Shown piece by piece: positions 22,800-33,040 of a stretch of 64,000 nt of DNA. The notes beneath the pieces are model-generated. The model did not search any database. It was not told where the DNA came from and saw only the letters and a program-made list of their open reading frames with translations. The stretch is from NCBI GenBank assembly GCA_019359495.1, contig JAHHHF010000081.1:1-64000 (forward strand), given 5' to 3'. Position numbers and translations under genes: made by a program. Position 1 is the stretch's first letter; the number at the start of each line of letters is the position of its first letter. This DNA comes from Goleter apudmare HA4340-LM2. Its GTDB lineage: Bacteria; Cyanobacteriota; Cyanobacteriia; Cyanobacteriales; Nostocaceae.

Positions 22800-23045
22800 A
22801 TGGAATTAATCTGTTACCCATTACTCAGCACCCCCAGCAAACGCGCTATGCGCCGACGTTGGCGTTCAAAACGATTTGGACTTAAACGCCCGTATCGCTA
22901 CGTGCCCCAATACCGACTCATTAAAAGATTGATGGCTGAGACGGGGTTTTCCGAGGTGCAAGTGAGGCGACAGATATATAATGAAAGGCTTTTTCTGCTA
23001 AAAGAAGATTGGGGACATTCAGAAATTACAGCTTCTGACGTGTGA
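22800..23045 (+). CDS. Arg-rich small protein, opposite strand (copy 2)
   Basis: Same as 4794-5039, the lone plus-strand gene of the left block. Confidence 0.6.
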   Translation: MELICYPLLSTPSKRAMRRRWRSKRFGLKRPYRYVPQYRLIKRLMAETGFSEVQVRRQIYNERLFLLKEDWGHSEITASDV

Positions 23046-23048
23046 AAG

Positions 23049-25037
23049 CTACGTGCTTTCGCTGGTATCATTCCCAATTTCTCTGATTTTTGGGCGTTGA
23101 GCGAATGGACGCCCATAAGGATTAGTGGTGTCTGTGATACCCGGTTGAGTGATAAATCCAGATTCAGCATTTTCCACAAAGCTATCCCAATCATTTTTCT
23201 TCGGTTCTGGTGATGGAGCATTGGGATTGTTTGGATCTGGTGGTGGGGTCAATCCAGATAAATTGCTCATGACTGTGGATATATCAGCCGCGCCACGAAG
23301 AATGCTGCCAAGTTTGCCCAAAGGGTCACTAGTGCCGACATTGCGATAGTTGGCAGCCCGGTACATGGCCGCCATCTCTAGTAGTGGCACGAGAACATCA
23401 TTTAAATCGTTCTTGTCGTCGTTATCGAACCCTTTAACCTTCACTTCCCCCGGCTGGAGCATTTTATCTAGTTGCTGTTCCCCTGGCTTGAAGGTAAATG
23501 GAACTTGGCGCTCGACTTGTTTACCCTTGTAGCCTAAGAATTCAGAATTGGCAGCTGCATGATCTCCTGCTAATATTGCCGCTTGTTTGGCACTGCCTGC
23601 CTCAATCATGGCGTTAACCGTGGCAATTAAATTGGCATTTGATTCTGATTGCAATACCAACAGTATCCCCACGATTTCCGCTATGGATTCAGCTAAGTTT
23701 GGTAACTCTATTGCGCGTTCTTGGTTCCCTTCTTGCGTTAAATCGGCATCTTCAATTTTAATTTCTTGGGGGAATTGTCCAAATTGGTTATTAGTTTGTT
23801 TGATTGAATAAGCGATAAATTGCGCTAAGTTTTGAATTTGAGTTGTGCCACTGTTCTTTTTGGTTAAGCTATTTGGCACAAATGCGGGTAAATCAGTTGA
23901 ACCAATTTTCTTGAGGATTAATCTTAAAAGTTGTTCTACATTTGAATTATTTGGACAGCATCCCATTTTGCAGCATTCCTTACGGGGTGGGGGTGGGGGG
24001 AATGTCCCCCGCTCTTTTATGTAGTCCGAACAAACAAGTTTGAGTGAAATTTGTTGATTAGTGACATTAAGTCTATCCCATGAAGCATCACATCCAATAT
24101 TCCCAAAAGAATCTTCGGCACAGTTTGAAATTACAATACTATATTGACGAAATGGCGTAACAACATTAATGAAACTATCTAAAACGTCAAAATTAACAAT
24201 ATAGTCAGACTGTTGTTGGTTTGTTACTGTGCTGTAATTGTACAAGAAACCATAAAGAATATTATCTTGTAATACTTGTTGACTTAGCGCTATCCAACCT
24301 AATGTTGTATTTACACCGCCTATTATGCCGCTTAATGTAATCAATTGTGTTCCCGCATCACGAGGATGATTCCTGGGTATAGTGTGAGTAAATAAAGATT
24401 CTGTAATTGTAGGTTGATTATTCAATCTAGGATTAAAAATTAATGATTCAGTTGTTGCCTTAAAAGTTACCCTAATAGTTTTAACTGTTTCTTGTAATTC
24501 TGGCGGAAATACAGCCGATTCCAAGGATACTGTTACTTTAGAGTATTGCCAGCCTTGCCCAGAGAATTCATAATCTGAGGCATTGCTAATCGAATTCAAA
24601 GACCGAGTTATTCCATCAAAATAAGTGAAAAATAAATTTCTTGTAATTACATAAAAGTTTAATCCATCTTCGCAGTTGCCTTCTGGCACGGCTGGACGGT
24701 CAACATATTGAATGATGACAGGTTCTGGGGGTGGTTCCTCAACTGTAGGAATGCAATTTGGATTTCTGTAAACAATTTGCACAGGAGGTAGTTTTATAAA
24801 TCCCAAAGTGAGATTTAATTGGATTCCTAGGTTACAGCTATCAAACACTATTGAGGGTTCTATCGCTGCGAATTTTAAAGATAGTGGATTTTCACCACAA
24901 TATGGACTATTGGGGTATCTATCGCAATCTGTGGGGTCTGCTGGCGTGTTGGGTGTTACGTAAAAGGGGGAGTTGAAAACAGGTACAAGTCCCTCCTGTA
25001 TGGTTTTTCTTTCTTTAAGTAGCTTGCGTCGTACCAT
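23049..25037 (-). CDS. 662-aa modular protein with a Cys cluster (copy 2)
   Basis: Same as 5043-7031, including CCKMGCCPN and the Pro-rich tail. Confidence 0.82.
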   Translation of the reverse strand: MVRRKLLKERKTIQEGLVPVFNSPFYVTPNTPADPTDCDRYPNSPYCGENPLSLKFAAIEPSIVFDSCNLGIQLNLTLGFIKLPPVQIVYRNPNCIPTVEEPPPEPVIIQYVDRPAVPEGNCEDGLNFYVITRNLFFTYFDGITRSLNSISNASDYEFSGQGWQYSKVTVSLESAVFPPELQETVKTIRVTFKATTESLIFNPRLNNQPTITESLFTHTIPRNHPRDAGTQLITLSGIIGGVNTTLGWIALSQQVLQDNILYGFLYNYSTVTNQQQSDYIVNFDVLDSFINVVTPFRQYSIVISNCAEDSFGNIGCDASWDRLNVTNQQISLKLVCSDYIKERGTFPPPPPRKECCKMGCCPNNSNVEQLLRLILKKIGSTDLPAFVPNSLTKKNSGTTQIQNLAQFIAYSIKQTNNQFGQFPQEIKIEDADLTQEGNQERAIELPNLAESIAEIVGILLVLQSESNANLIATVNAMIEAGSAKQAAILAGDHAAANSEFLGYKGKQVERQVPFTFKPGEQQLDKMLQPGEVKVKGFDNDDKNDLNDVLVPLLEMAAMYRAANYRNVGTSDPLGKLGSILRGAADISTVMSNLSGLTPPPDPNNPNAPSPEPKKNDWDSFVENAESGFITQPGITDTTNPYGRPFAQRPKIREIGNDTSEST

Positions 25038-25161
25038 GATTAAATCTCACCAGTAAGCCGTAAGAAAAGTTTCTCAAGCGTTTGTATTTATCTATCATCA
25101 ATTCTTTATCAAGCTTGCCGTAAATTTTGTAAGGCATTTTGAAATCATCCATGTCATTCAT
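25015..25161 (-). CDS. 48-aa small coupled protein (copy 2)
   Basis: Same as 7009-7155, with ATGA overlap upstream and 23-bp overlap downstream. Confidence 0.6.
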   Translation of the reverse strand: MNDMDDFKMPYKIYGKLDKELMIDKYKRLRNFSYGLLVRFNHGTTQAT

Positions 25162-25529
25162 CGCGCGGTTATCTCCATTGTGAAATCATCTTTGAAATTG
25201 AAAGGCATATAATTTTGGCTGGCAATTAGCCTGTATTCAGCTAAATCATCTGGAGACAGCGAATCAACAATATTTTCAATAGTGCTATCCCAAATGAGTT
25301 TTAGTAATTGCAAATCTTCGTTAGTAATATCAGGCTTCAATTCCAGTCTGGTAATAGCAATTTCTAGCCTGATTCTGGCGTTTTGATTGGGGGTTAGTTG
25401 AGATAGTTTGTTGTAGGCTAGGCTTAACAACATTTGAGTTGAATATTGGGATACGTCAGGGGGAATTAATGATTGCTCAATCTGTCGTATCTCAATCAAT
25501 TCTCCATCTTTAAAAATTCTTAATTCCAT
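25158..25529 (-). CDS. Hypothetical element protein, 123 aa (copy 2)
   Basis: Same as 7152-7523. Confidence 0.75.
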   Translation of the reverse strand: MELRIFKDGELIEIRQIEQSLIPPDVSQYSTQMLLSLAYNKLSQLTPNQNARIRLEIAITRLELKPDITNEDLQLLKLIWDSTIENIVDSLSPDDLAEYRLIASQNYMPFNFKDDFTMEITAR

Positions 25530-25531
25530 AG

Positions 25532-26125
25532 CTAATTCGTGGTAAACCAAAACATAGGCGGTCTAATTGGAGTCCCTAAATCAGTTTTAGGAGCAATTAA
25601 ATAATCAGTATTAAAATCCACATTTGCTTTAGTGTAAAAACAGGGTTCCGCTCCTGCTACTCTATTGTTAAATCCTAAATACCAATTAATTTGGGAATTA
25701 GTAGAACCTACTAACCCTGTAACAATATATCCTTCATTAGACGTATGCCTTAACCCTAGCCAATGAAAACCTGCATCAAATTGAGAATTGACAGTCCAAG
25801 CTACTTGAGTATTACTTAAATTATTAACTGTTCCTAGTGCTAGCTTTCTAGTAGAAGGCAAGCCATTTTCATTATTAAAAATATCCAGTTTTGTAAAAGT
25901 ACCAGAACTTACAACAACAAGATTCATAATAATTAATTCTATATTTGCTGCTTTCGGTAAGTACCAAGGAATATAGCCAAAAACAGTTATGCCAAACGGA
26001 CTAACATTACTTACATTTGCAGCTTTATCGATGCAACTATAAATTTTTCCTGGGACATATCCTGGGTGGTTGTCAGGTGTAGATGCGGTAAGCGGAATAG
26101 AATAAACCGGATTTCTTAAAGGCAT
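25532..26125 (-). CDS. Beta-sandwich-like element protein (copy 2)
   Basis: Same as 7526-8119, starting with a TGATG overlap. Confidence 0.78.
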   Translation of the reverse strand: MPLRNPVYSIPLTASTPDNHPGYVPGKIYSCIDKAANVSNVSPFGITVFGYIPWYLPKAANIELIIMNLVVVSSGTFTKLDIFNNENGLPSTRKLALGTVNNLSNTQVAWTVNSQFDAGFHWLGLRHTSNEGYIVTGLVGSTNSQINWYLGFNNRVAGAEPCFYTKANVDFNTDYLIAPKTDLGTPIRPPMFWFTTN

Positions 26126-26934
26126 CAAACAGACTCCGTCCCCGTTAATGTTGTGTTATCAGCCGTAGCGATCGCCGATATCGCTCCATAGTACGGCGTA
26201 TCTTTGATGTAAAGCTCGTAAGTCCCCCCTCCGGGGAATATGGGAATACCTTGTCCCAGGCTGGCAGTCTCTCCAAAATTCAAATAAACCTTACTGAATG
26301 ATTCGTTGACAAACAGCGCATACTTCCTACTTGAATTGGCGGAAAGCACTACAGTGCTAGACGTGCCAATTGTTTGACCAAATGGAGTATTACCAGTAAT
26401 TGGAGCGGGGTTATCTTCTACTACTATTTCTCTGAGGCGACTGCCATGAATTGTCACCAAGTCGCTACCAGTTAGTAAACCATAGCCCACGTCTTGAATT
26501 TGTACGCCAATTTGACCGTTGTCACCTAGTTCTATGGCTAGGTTATCAGTGTACAAGTCCATTAGATTGTACATCCGGTAGGGATAGCCGGATGGGTTGA
26601 GCAAGCTGATGGAGCCGATTAAGTTCCAGTCAACTGGATCGGTGTTGCTGATGTATAGGTTAAGTTGCTTTCTGGGGCTGCCCCACTCCACATCTAGTGT
26701 TTTGTAGAGTTTGTCAGTCTCAGTATCTTCAAGTTCAAAATTAGGCAGGTTAATCGGGTCTAAGCTGGCGATTTTGGCATAGGCTTTCAGGTTTTTGATG
26801 AAAATGTTTTGGCTGAGAATTTGATAGCCAGTGGAAAATGCCGCGCTACTGAACACAGGAATGATACTGCTTGCACTAGCGCTGTTGAGTTTTAAGGTGA
26901 TGGCTTTTGATTCGGCTATGGTCGTGATGGTCAC
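26125..26934 (-). CDS. Probable structural protein, 269 aa (copy 2)
   Basis: Same as 8119-8928, GTG start, phage-type beta C-terminal domain. Confidence 0.78.
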   Translation of the reverse strand: MTITTIAESKAITLKLNSASASSIIPVFSSAAFSTGYQILSQNIFIKNLKAYAKIASLDPINLPNFELEDTETDKLYKTLDVEWGSPRKQLNLYISNTDPVDWNLIGSISLLNPSGYPYRMYNLMDLYTDNLAIELGDNGQIGVQIQDVGYGLLTGSDLVTIHGSRLREIVVEDNPAPITGNTPFGQTIGTSSTVVLSANSSRKYALFVNESFSKVYLNFGETASLGQGIPIFPGGGTYELYIKDTPYYGAISAIATADNTTLTGTESV

Positions 26935-26972
26935 TTGCTAAATCCGTGTGGTTAATCGAATTTAGCCTGTAT

Positions 26973-29873
26973 TCAAGTGTTTTGAGTAGCTGGCTTGCTT
27001 AAATTACTGGCTTTGACATATTGAAAGCGTCCTTTGGTTGCAAGCTCAACTTGATACTGACGCTTGTTAGGGTCGTAGCCAACAACCTGCACCAGTTCAC
27101 CCCCATACATGGCTGGTTGTCCTATTGTTGGCTTCCAAGGTTGATTTTCCATTTTCTTGATGAATTCAAGCGCGATCGCCTCCAGTTGCAATTTATAATT
27201 TCGCTGCATTTCGATAACTGGCTGATAAACTTGCCCTTCCACTTCAATCTGCCAATGGACTTTGCCGCCACGCTGAAACTTGATTGGCTCAAAGTGGACT
27301 GCCTTGTTGTTGACTACATTGTCGAATCCTAGAGGCATGATTTTTCTCGTGACCGGGCACTCCTTATATGGAAGTACAGCCTTAGCTGGATGGGTGACGG
27401 GTTGAGCAGGATTTTCAAAGGAAGAAAACAGAAGTTGTGTTTCCTGTTTTTGGTTCGCATAGCCAGTAGTTGTAAGGCTATTATCGGTCATCACCTTATT
27501 TAGCAAGGCTTTCGAGTCATCACCCGACCCGTCACCCGACCCGTCACCATCCGTCACCGACCCGTCACTACCCGTCACCCGTTGCATAAGACAGTAATCG
27601 TAGGTGGGATTTTGCTCGTCAAGCACTGTCCTTAGCCGTAGCCCCTTGATAAATTTGCCTGTTTTGGTGTGTTGCTTTTCTACTGACCACTTCAGAACTG
27701 TATGGCATAGCTCTATCAAATCGGGACTAAAAACTTTACTGCTTTTGGGTGAATCACCAGATGCCGCACAGTGTTGGATGTACGAGCCGAATAAAGTACG
27801 TGGCTCACCGTTGGCTCCCTCGTTCCTGTCGTTGCCTATGGGAGTCACGGCGTTAGGGTCGTAAATAACTTTGTCGTTGAGCCAAGCAGCGATTGAATCA
27901 CCTTTCATCTGGTTATTCCAGAATTCCAAGGTGCATTCTGGGATTTCTTTCTTGCCTCTGAGTACCGCGCTGACATGATCGTCTGAAAGCGAGAGTAAGT
28001 AGTTGGTGAACGCTGCCAATTCTGGCTCGAATACTGTGGATAACTGTTGGCGTTTGGCTTCAGGAACGGGGTTGTTACAGGGAACGGTGATAGTTCGACG
28101 TTTGGCACGGCTGCTACTGCCACCGCTAAAAACTGGAAAGTTAGAAACGACTAAGGTCATTCCCTGGTAATCAAAGTTGAAAGACTTCTGTCTTTTTTCT
28201 TCGGCTCTCACCTGGTCTTCGCCAGTCAAGCTGAGGAATCGCCCTATGCTTCCTCTATAGGGGTCTTCATCTGGGAATATTACTAATCGCTTGCCAAAGG
28301 CGTTGGCTCCCTCGAATTGGTTGGTACACCAGATGGGTAGATTAGTCACCAGAACGTTTTGCTTGCCAATTAATTCGGTGAGTAATCTGGTGAAAGTGCC
28401 CTTACCTGTTCCACCTAATCCAATTAAGTGTAGAAATTTCTGCAAGTCATAGCGTCCTTTGATAACGGCGTTGCAGTAACAGATTAGTACTTGCTTGATA
28501 TCAGCATTTCCAGCAGAAAGGTGTTCCAGAAATTTGTTGATATTCTCCCAGCTTCCACCTTCGGCAGAATAATTTCTTGGGAGACACCAAGTCAGCCTGA
28601 AATGTGGTGAATGCGGCAAAAGTTTACCTGTGCTGAGTTCTACTACCCCATTGAGAAAGGGCAAGAATTCGCGGGACGAGACCTGTCTCCATTGGCGTTC
28701 AACAAGTTCATGGCGCAGTAATCTAACTATCGTGGTGATGTAATCAGCACCAAAGGTGTGAGCGCCTTCATTGAGAACAATTCTATAAATGAACGATTCA
28801 ATGAATTCGGGTGACTCATTAGACCAAACCCCGTCAAAGTCAGCGCTGTATCTACGCCATTGTTTTGTCTCGTTATCAAAAGCCAATTGTTGGCGATAGT
28901 CTTCGGCAATCTTTTTCGCCATCTGGTCAGGAGGCAGTTTTTTTTCTTTATCTTCTTTGGACAAGAAGACACCATTACCGGGCTTAAATTGTTTCTCTAG
29001 CCGGGCGATCGCCCGGTTGTAAGACGAGTCAAATGCTCCAAATCCTTTGTTCATGATTAAGTCATCAACTCCCTTGCCGTCCTCTGACGACCAAATAATA
29101 TCCTCTACATAGTTCTTAAAACCATCTTTGTTAAGAACGTTTCCCAGTCTTCGCTTGGCGGCGTTGACTCGGTGACGAGTTTTTTCTTTGCTGTCCCGGT
29201 CTAGGGCAAGCAGCCACATCCCTGATTCTTTATTGAATTGACGAAGGTCGGGGATTAGTTCTTTCTGTCCCCCGGAATCGCAGCCGTAGAGCGATAAGGG
29301 GACGTATCCGTGGGTGAGTAGGGACAATCCTTTTTTGCCTCCTTCGGTCACTATTCGTGGGATGTCCAATTCTGAATTTCTAAACCATTCCCAGAAACTG
29401 CCGTCTGTGGGAAGCTCTACCCCGTATCGCTGTCCGATTTTTTTCCGAATAGCCGTAGGCACTGGTGGAAGGAAGACTTTATCACCGTTGCCTTTGGGGG
29501 CGAGATAGCGATAAGGGCGCTGTCTCTCTTCATCCCATTCAGAAATAATGGCTTGCCAAACTGAGCCATCTTCATTTACAAAGAACGCAGCATACATCGG
29601 CTCTTTTACTTTTTGGGTGAACCTGGTAAATGTCCAATTCAAAGCATCATGTATGGGTGTAACAACTTCTCCACCATCATAAAATTCTTGGTCTTGATGA
29701 AATTCGATGCAATCGCTAAACAGGATTGGATCTATCCCGCTCCCTTCAATAAATGAATTTCCAATGAACTCTTGAAAATCATTGAATGAATCAAATTTGT
29801 TTCTAGAATTAACCTGCTGATATTCAGCAGATAACACGGCTAATCCTTGATTGCTAGATGTTTGGCTAGTCAT
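26973..29873 (-). CDS. DUF3854/SF3 primase-helicase (copy 2)
   Basis: Same as 8967-11867: TOPRIM-like region, Walker A GLGGTGKGT, and the iteron-encoded acidic linker. Confidence 0.92.
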   Translation of the reverse strand: MTSQTSSNQGLAVLSAEYQQVNSRNKFDSFNDFQEFIGNSFIEGSGIDPILFSDCIEFHQDQEFYDGGEVVTPIHDALNWTFTRFTQKVKEPMYAAFFVNEDGSVWQAIISEWDEERQRPYRYLAPKGNGDKVFLPPVPTAIRKKIGQRYGVELPTDGSFWEWFRNSELDIPRIVTEGGKKGLSLLTHGYVPLSLYGCDSGGQKELIPDLRQFNKESGMWLLALDRDSKEKTRHRVNAAKRRLGNVLNKDGFKNYVEDIIWSSEDGKGVDDLIMNKGFGAFDSSYNRAIARLEKQFKPGNGVFLSKEDKEKKLPPDQMAKKIAEDYRQQLAFDNETKQWRRYSADFDGVWSNESPEFIESFIYRIVLNEGAHTFGADYITTIVRLLRHELVERQWRQVSSREFLPFLNGVVELSTGKLLPHSPHFRLTWCLPRNYSAEGGSWENINKFLEHLSAGNADIKQVLICYCNAVIKGRYDLQKFLHLIGLGGTGKGTFTRLLTELIGKQNVLVTNLPIWCTNQFEGANAFGKRLVIFPDEDPYRGSIGRFLSLTGEDQVRAEEKRQKSFNFDYQGMTLVVSNFPVFSGGSSSRAKRRTITVPCNNPVPEAKRQQLSTVFEPELAAFTNYLLSLSDDHVSAVLRGKKEIPECTLEFWNNQMKGDSIAAWLNDKVIYDPNAVTPIGNDRNEGANGEPRTLFGSYIQHCAASGDSPKSSKVFSPDLIELCHTVLKWSVEKQHTKTGKFIKGLRLRTVLDEQNPTYDYCLMQRVTGSDGSVTDGDGSGDGSGDDSKALLNKVMTDNSLTTTGYANQKQETQLLFSSFENPAQPVTHPAKAVLPYKECPVTRKIMPLGFDNVVNNKAVHFEPIKFQRGGKVHWQIEVEGQVYQPVIEMQRNYKLQLEAIALEFIKKMENQPWKPTIGQPAMYGGELVQVVGYDPNKRQYQVELATKGRFQYVKASNLSKPATQNT
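27527..27585. repeat. Iteron-like repeats in helicase gene (copy 2)
   Basis: Five ACCCGTCAC-type 9-mers with 10-12 bp spacing, as at 9521-9579. Confidence 0.75.
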
Positions 29874-29882
29874 GATTTCCTC

Positions 29883-29899
29883 CAATTGTGTTACAATTG
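29883..29899. promoter_or_regulatory. 17-bp palindrome upstream of helicase (copy 2)
   Basis: CAATTGT-GTT-ACAATTG, as at 11877-11893. Confidence 0.5.
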
Positions 29900-29934
29900 A
29901 AGACAAATAAGGTTTTAAATGTCTTTTTATTTTT

Positions 29935-29968
29935 CCGAGGAATGCTATTACATTCTCTCGGTTTTTTT
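29935..29968 (+). terminator. Hairpin with T-tract (copy 2)
   Basis: Same hairpin and seven-T tract as at 11929-11962. Confidence 0.45.
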
Positions 29969-30014
29969 CTTTTTATACACATATTCTTTCTCCTGATTTA
30001 CGTAGGTGGATGAA

Positions 30015-30287
30015 TTAAAAAGGAATGGAATCAATGTCAGTAAGGTCTATTTCTATACCTTGTTTTTTCATGGCATTAATAAATGCCCATTCTGCTGCAT
30101 GGGGTGCATTCACAATGATTTCTGGGATGTAAAAGGACAGGCTGATTGTGAATACGCGTGTCCATTTTGACCAGTCGATTCTTATCTCGATGGGGAAGTG
30201 GTTGAGGGTAATAAGGAAGCGATCAAAGTGGGGTGAGTGCATGGCTCCCCACTGCCAAAATTTGAGAATCATGCATAGTTTTTTCAT
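30015..30287 (-). CDS. Hypothetical element protein, 90 aa (copy 2)
   Basis: Same as 12009-12281, starting next to the iteron array. Confidence 0.65.
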   Translation of the reverse strand: MKKLCMILKFWQWGAMHSPHFDRFLITLNHFPIEIRIDWSKWTRVFTISLSFYIPEIIVNAPHAAEWAFINAMKKQGIEIDLTDIDSIPF

Positions 30288-30288
30288 A

Positions 30289-30397
30289 GTGACGGGTCAA
30301 ATGACGGATGGTGACGGGTCGGTGACGGTTGGTGACGGGTTGGTGACGGATGAATGGTGACGGGTTGAAACGCTTGCTGGATAAGGGGGTGACGAGT
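30289..30397. repeat. Iteron-like array (copy 2)
   Basis: Eight GTGACGGGT-type 9-mers, as at 12283-12391. Confidence 0.65.
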
Positions 30398-30468
30398 TGA
30401 GTGGCAAGTAGTGGTAGCTATGGAGGGGAATTTTTAAAAAGTTGACTTTGCATTTATCCCCTCTGTAA

Positions 30469-30711
30469 CTAATTCGACTGGTTTCTACTTCGCTTGAGTT
30501 TGTTGGCGGTGTATTTGAGTGTTGCCATGAATCTGGGAGATTCACTGATCAGCCTGGGGAGTTTTTCGAGAAAGACCCCTGTTAACACCGTGACTTCCAC
30601 TTCGTCCAATTCGGGGTCGAGTTCCTTCATGAAGGCGATGAGTTCGCACAGTTTCATCCCTGTGAAAAGGGTGGCTTCATCAATTTGGGAATTTACTTGT
30701 TTAGTGGTCAT
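30469..30711 (-). CDS. Hypothetical acidic helical protein, 80 aa (copy 2)
   Basis: Same as 12463-12705. Confidence 0.68.
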   Translation of the reverse strand: MTTKQVNSQIDEATLFTGMKLCELIAFMKELDPELDEVEVTVLTGVFLEKLPRLISESPRFMATLKYTANKLKRSRNQSN

Positions 30712-30884
30712 GGGTTAACGTCTCGGTCAAGAACGACTGTGAAAAAGCACTCGTGATAGATTGAGCCTGCAATATGTTTGAATGCTCTGTTTCCCCATAT
30801 CAAAAATTCTGGGTATTCGGTGAAGGGGAGTATCTTTGCTTCTTTGACAAACTCCCTTGTGGCTGTTTTGAGTATGACTGTCAT
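30708..30884 (-). CDS. 58-aa small coupled protein (copy 2)
   Basis: Same as 12702-12878, with ATGA overlap into the 80-aa gene. Confidence 0.62.
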   Translation of the reverse strand: MTVILKTATREFVKEAKILPFTEYPEFLIWGNRAFKHIAGSIYHECFFTVVLDRDVNP

Positions 30885-30916
30885 TGGTCGTTGAGTAACG
30901 GGGAATGATTAGGGAA

Positions 30917-30944
30917 GGCGGGTTGAGTTGGCGCTTAACCCGCC
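30917..30944. promoter_or_regulatory. Inverted repeat in divergent promoter region (copy 2)
   Basis: GGCGGGTT and AACCCGCC arms, as at 12911-12938. Confidence 0.45.
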
Positions 30945-30972
30945 AGTTGTGTCGGACAAGAGAGAAAGCGAA

Positions 30973-31308
30973 ATGAGCAGTTTTGAATTGAATGATGATG
31001 ATGTGATTTCGATGGAGATGCCTGACTTTGGAACAGGCTTTACCTTTAAATTCAGTGAACTCAAACAGAAAGTGCGAGAGTTTGCGAATCAAGAAAACAA
31101 AAACAGTTCTTACCAGAATGCAAAGGTTAAATGGTTCACTGAGGCAGGAGCTAAATGCGAAATTTTAAGCACTCAGGGAGGAGGTTGGCAGAAAGGAAGA
31201 CTTCGCTTTCGCCTGGAATTCATTCCTGATAAACCGCCAACACCAAAGCCTTGTGAGTGTTCTACTGATTCATCACCAAGCGATTTTCGTTCTGAGGTAG
31301 GCATCTGA
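30973..31308 (+). CDS. KGK-domain-like protein (copy 2)
   Basis: Same as 12967-13302, with WQKGRLRFRLEF. Confidence 0.72.
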   Translation: MSSFELNDDDVISMEMPDFGTGFTFKFSELKQKVREFANQENKNSSYQNAKVKWFTEAGAKCEILSTQGGGWQKGRLRFRLEFIPDKPPTPKPCECSTDSSPSDFRSEVGI

Positions 31309-31346
31309 GAAACCTGCTAATTAACTAAATAGGCAAAACGTCCATA

Positions 31347-31383
31347 AATAAAGCCGTCTACCCATTGGGTAAACGGCTTTATT
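31347..31383. terminator. Bidirectional terminator (copy 2)
   Basis: Same hairpin as 13341-13377. Confidence 0.85.
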
Positions 31384-31531
31384 CTTGCTGGACATCTTCG
31401 ATAGGTTGCGACTCTACGCTTTCTAATAGATTTGACAATTGAACTAAACGACTACGCAGCTTGTCAGCCCTAGACTCTGTTTCTTCTAGCTCCTCAAGAG
31501 TTTCAGCTATAAGCTGCTTAATTGTTCCCCC
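31379..31531 (-). CDS. Coiled-coil extension in the -1 frame (copy 2)
   Basis: Same as 13373-13525; the five-G run is at 31527-31531. Confidence 0.5.
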   Translation of the reverse strand, partial: GGTIKQLIAETLEELEETESRADKLRSRLVQLSNLLESVESQPIEDVQQE

Positions 31532-31713
31532 AGCAGTATGTCCCCCTGTCCCGCAGACGACATCTCGCCCCTTGCGATCATTTCGACCACTTCGGAACGA
31601 CTGATTTCTAGGTTCTTCGCTAACTGGTCGAGCCTTTGGAGACTTGTATCCGACAAGCTCATGCTCACAGTTTTCTTGATCTCTCCTCGCTGGAGATGCT
31701 TGGCTTTGGGCAT
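31507..31713 (-). CDS. Ribbon-helix-helix regulator (copy 2)
   Basis: Same as 13501-13707. Confidence 0.82.
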   Translation of the reverse strand: MPKAKHLQRGEIKKTVSMSLSDTSLQRLDQLAKNLEISRSEVVEMIARGEMSSAGQGDILLGEQLSSL

Positions 31714-31738
31714 TTGACAAAACCATAATGACTTCCCA

Positions 31739-31797
31739 TTAGGATAGCAGGATTCTAATTGTAATTATCTTATTAGGATGTTAGTGTATTATCCTAA
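31739..31797. promoter_or_regulatory. TTAGGAT operator cluster (copy 2)
   Basis: Three half-sites, as at 13733-13791. Confidence 0.6.
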
Positions 31798-32028
31798 CAG
31801 AATATCTTACTCTACTCCAGTAAAAACTACTAAAGCCCCATTCCGTTTACCTCAAACCATGCAGAGATAGCAGCCTGCCGCCCGTAGTGCAACAGTAAAG
31901 ACCTGCTAGAGGAAAGCGCGATGAAGCCAGTAAAAAAAAACAGCCACCGGGACAAGCAGCCGGAATCGAAACCCTAGAGGGAGCCTTGGAAAAATGCACA
32001 GCGAAGAGGTGAGAATAGAAACAGGAAC
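31798..32028. other. Leader region without a clear gene (copy 2)
   Basis: Same sequence as 13792-14022; only very short frames. Confidence 0.3.
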
Positions 32029-32205
32029 ATGGAACCAACATCAAAGCAAGCAATCAACGCAATTCGGGTTTGCGCTCAACTGACCAGAGTTTACAAAACA
32101 ATAGACTTAGTGAGATTAGATGAGCGGACCAGAAACATTTACATCTTGGCTGATAATTCGTTAGAAGCTGAGATTACACCAGTAGGAGAGGTAATTTGGT
32201 TATGA
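32029..32205 (+). CDS. DUF6888-like small protein (copy 2)
   Basis: Same as 14023-14199. Confidence 0.72.
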   Translation: MEPTSKQAINAIRVCAQLTRVYKTIDLVRLDERTRNIYILADNSLEAEITPVGEVIWL

Positions 32206-32393
32206 CCAAGCCAGATTTTCAACAGATGACTTTAGATGAGCTAAAAAATTACGTCTTAGCCCATCGGGACGATGAGGAGGCATTCCAGACTTACATTACA
32301 AGAAAACGCGCTCTTGCTGTGAACGCGATACCAATGACTATTGAGGAGGCAGAAGCTGATTTAGAGAGACGATTTGGACAACAAGCAAGCTAG
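32202..32393 (+). CDS. DUF6887-like small protein (copy 2)
   Basis: Same as 14196-14387. Confidence 0.78.
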   Translation: MTKPDFQQMTLDELKNYVLAHRDDEEAFQTYITRKRALAVNAIPMTIEEAEADLERRFGQQAS

Positions 32394-32413
32394 TAAAAAC
32401 GAAATTTATCCCT

Positions 32414-32446
32414 AAAAGCGTTGTGCTCTTAACACAACGCTTTTTT
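32414..32446 (+). terminator. Rho-independent terminator (copy 2)
   Basis: Same 12-bp stem and T-tract as 14408-14440. Confidence 0.9.
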
Positions 32447-32479
32447 ATTTTACCAGCCAGTAAACTAACCTGGAAAACA

Positions 32480-33040
32480 ATGCAACTATACACCATTGCC
32501 GAGGCATCTCAACTAACAGGAATTAAAGTATCAACCATTCGGTCCTGGCTGAGGCGATACCCAGAGGTATTTCAATTAGACGTTCATCTTGCCAGCGATG
32601 AACATGGAAGAAAGCTTTGGACAGAGGCAGGTATCGAAGTACTGCGCTCTCGTCTATCACAGAATGATGCAACTGACGATGCAACCGACGATGCAACCGA
32701 CGATGCAACCGACGATGCAACCGACGATGCAACCGACGATGCAACCGACGATGCAACCGACGATGCAACCGACGATGCAACCGACGATGCAACCGACGAT
32801 GCAACCGATATGTTGGAAATAATCTTGGAACGGGATGCAGAACTTCTTGCACGAGAATACTGGCGACAGCTGCCAGGGCGGGTACTACGCCGCATCATCT
32901 TGATGCGCGATAACCCCACGCCACAACAGCGTGAAATTGTGCAAATGAGTGTACACGCTGCACTCAACGCTGGCACATCACGTTTACTGTTGCCTGTTTA
33001 TCAACCGATGCTTGTGGAGTCAGATGATGAACAAAGCTAA
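32480..33040 (+). CDS. MerR-type HTH protein with (DDAT)n (copy 2)
   Basis: Same as 14474-15034, again with 12 repeat units. Confidence 0.82.
   Translation: MQLYTIAEASQLTGIKVSTIRSWLRRYPEVFQLDVHLASDEHGRKLWTEAGIEVLRSRLSQNDATDDATDDATDDATDDATDDATDDATDDATDDATDDATDDATDDATDMLEIILERDAELLAREYWRQLPGRVLRRIILMRDNPTPQQREIVQMSVHAALNAGTSRLLLPVYQPMLVESDDEQS
32666..32809. repeat. 12-bp minisatellite, 12 units (copy 2)
   Basis: Same unit and unit number as 14660-14803. Confidence 0.97.
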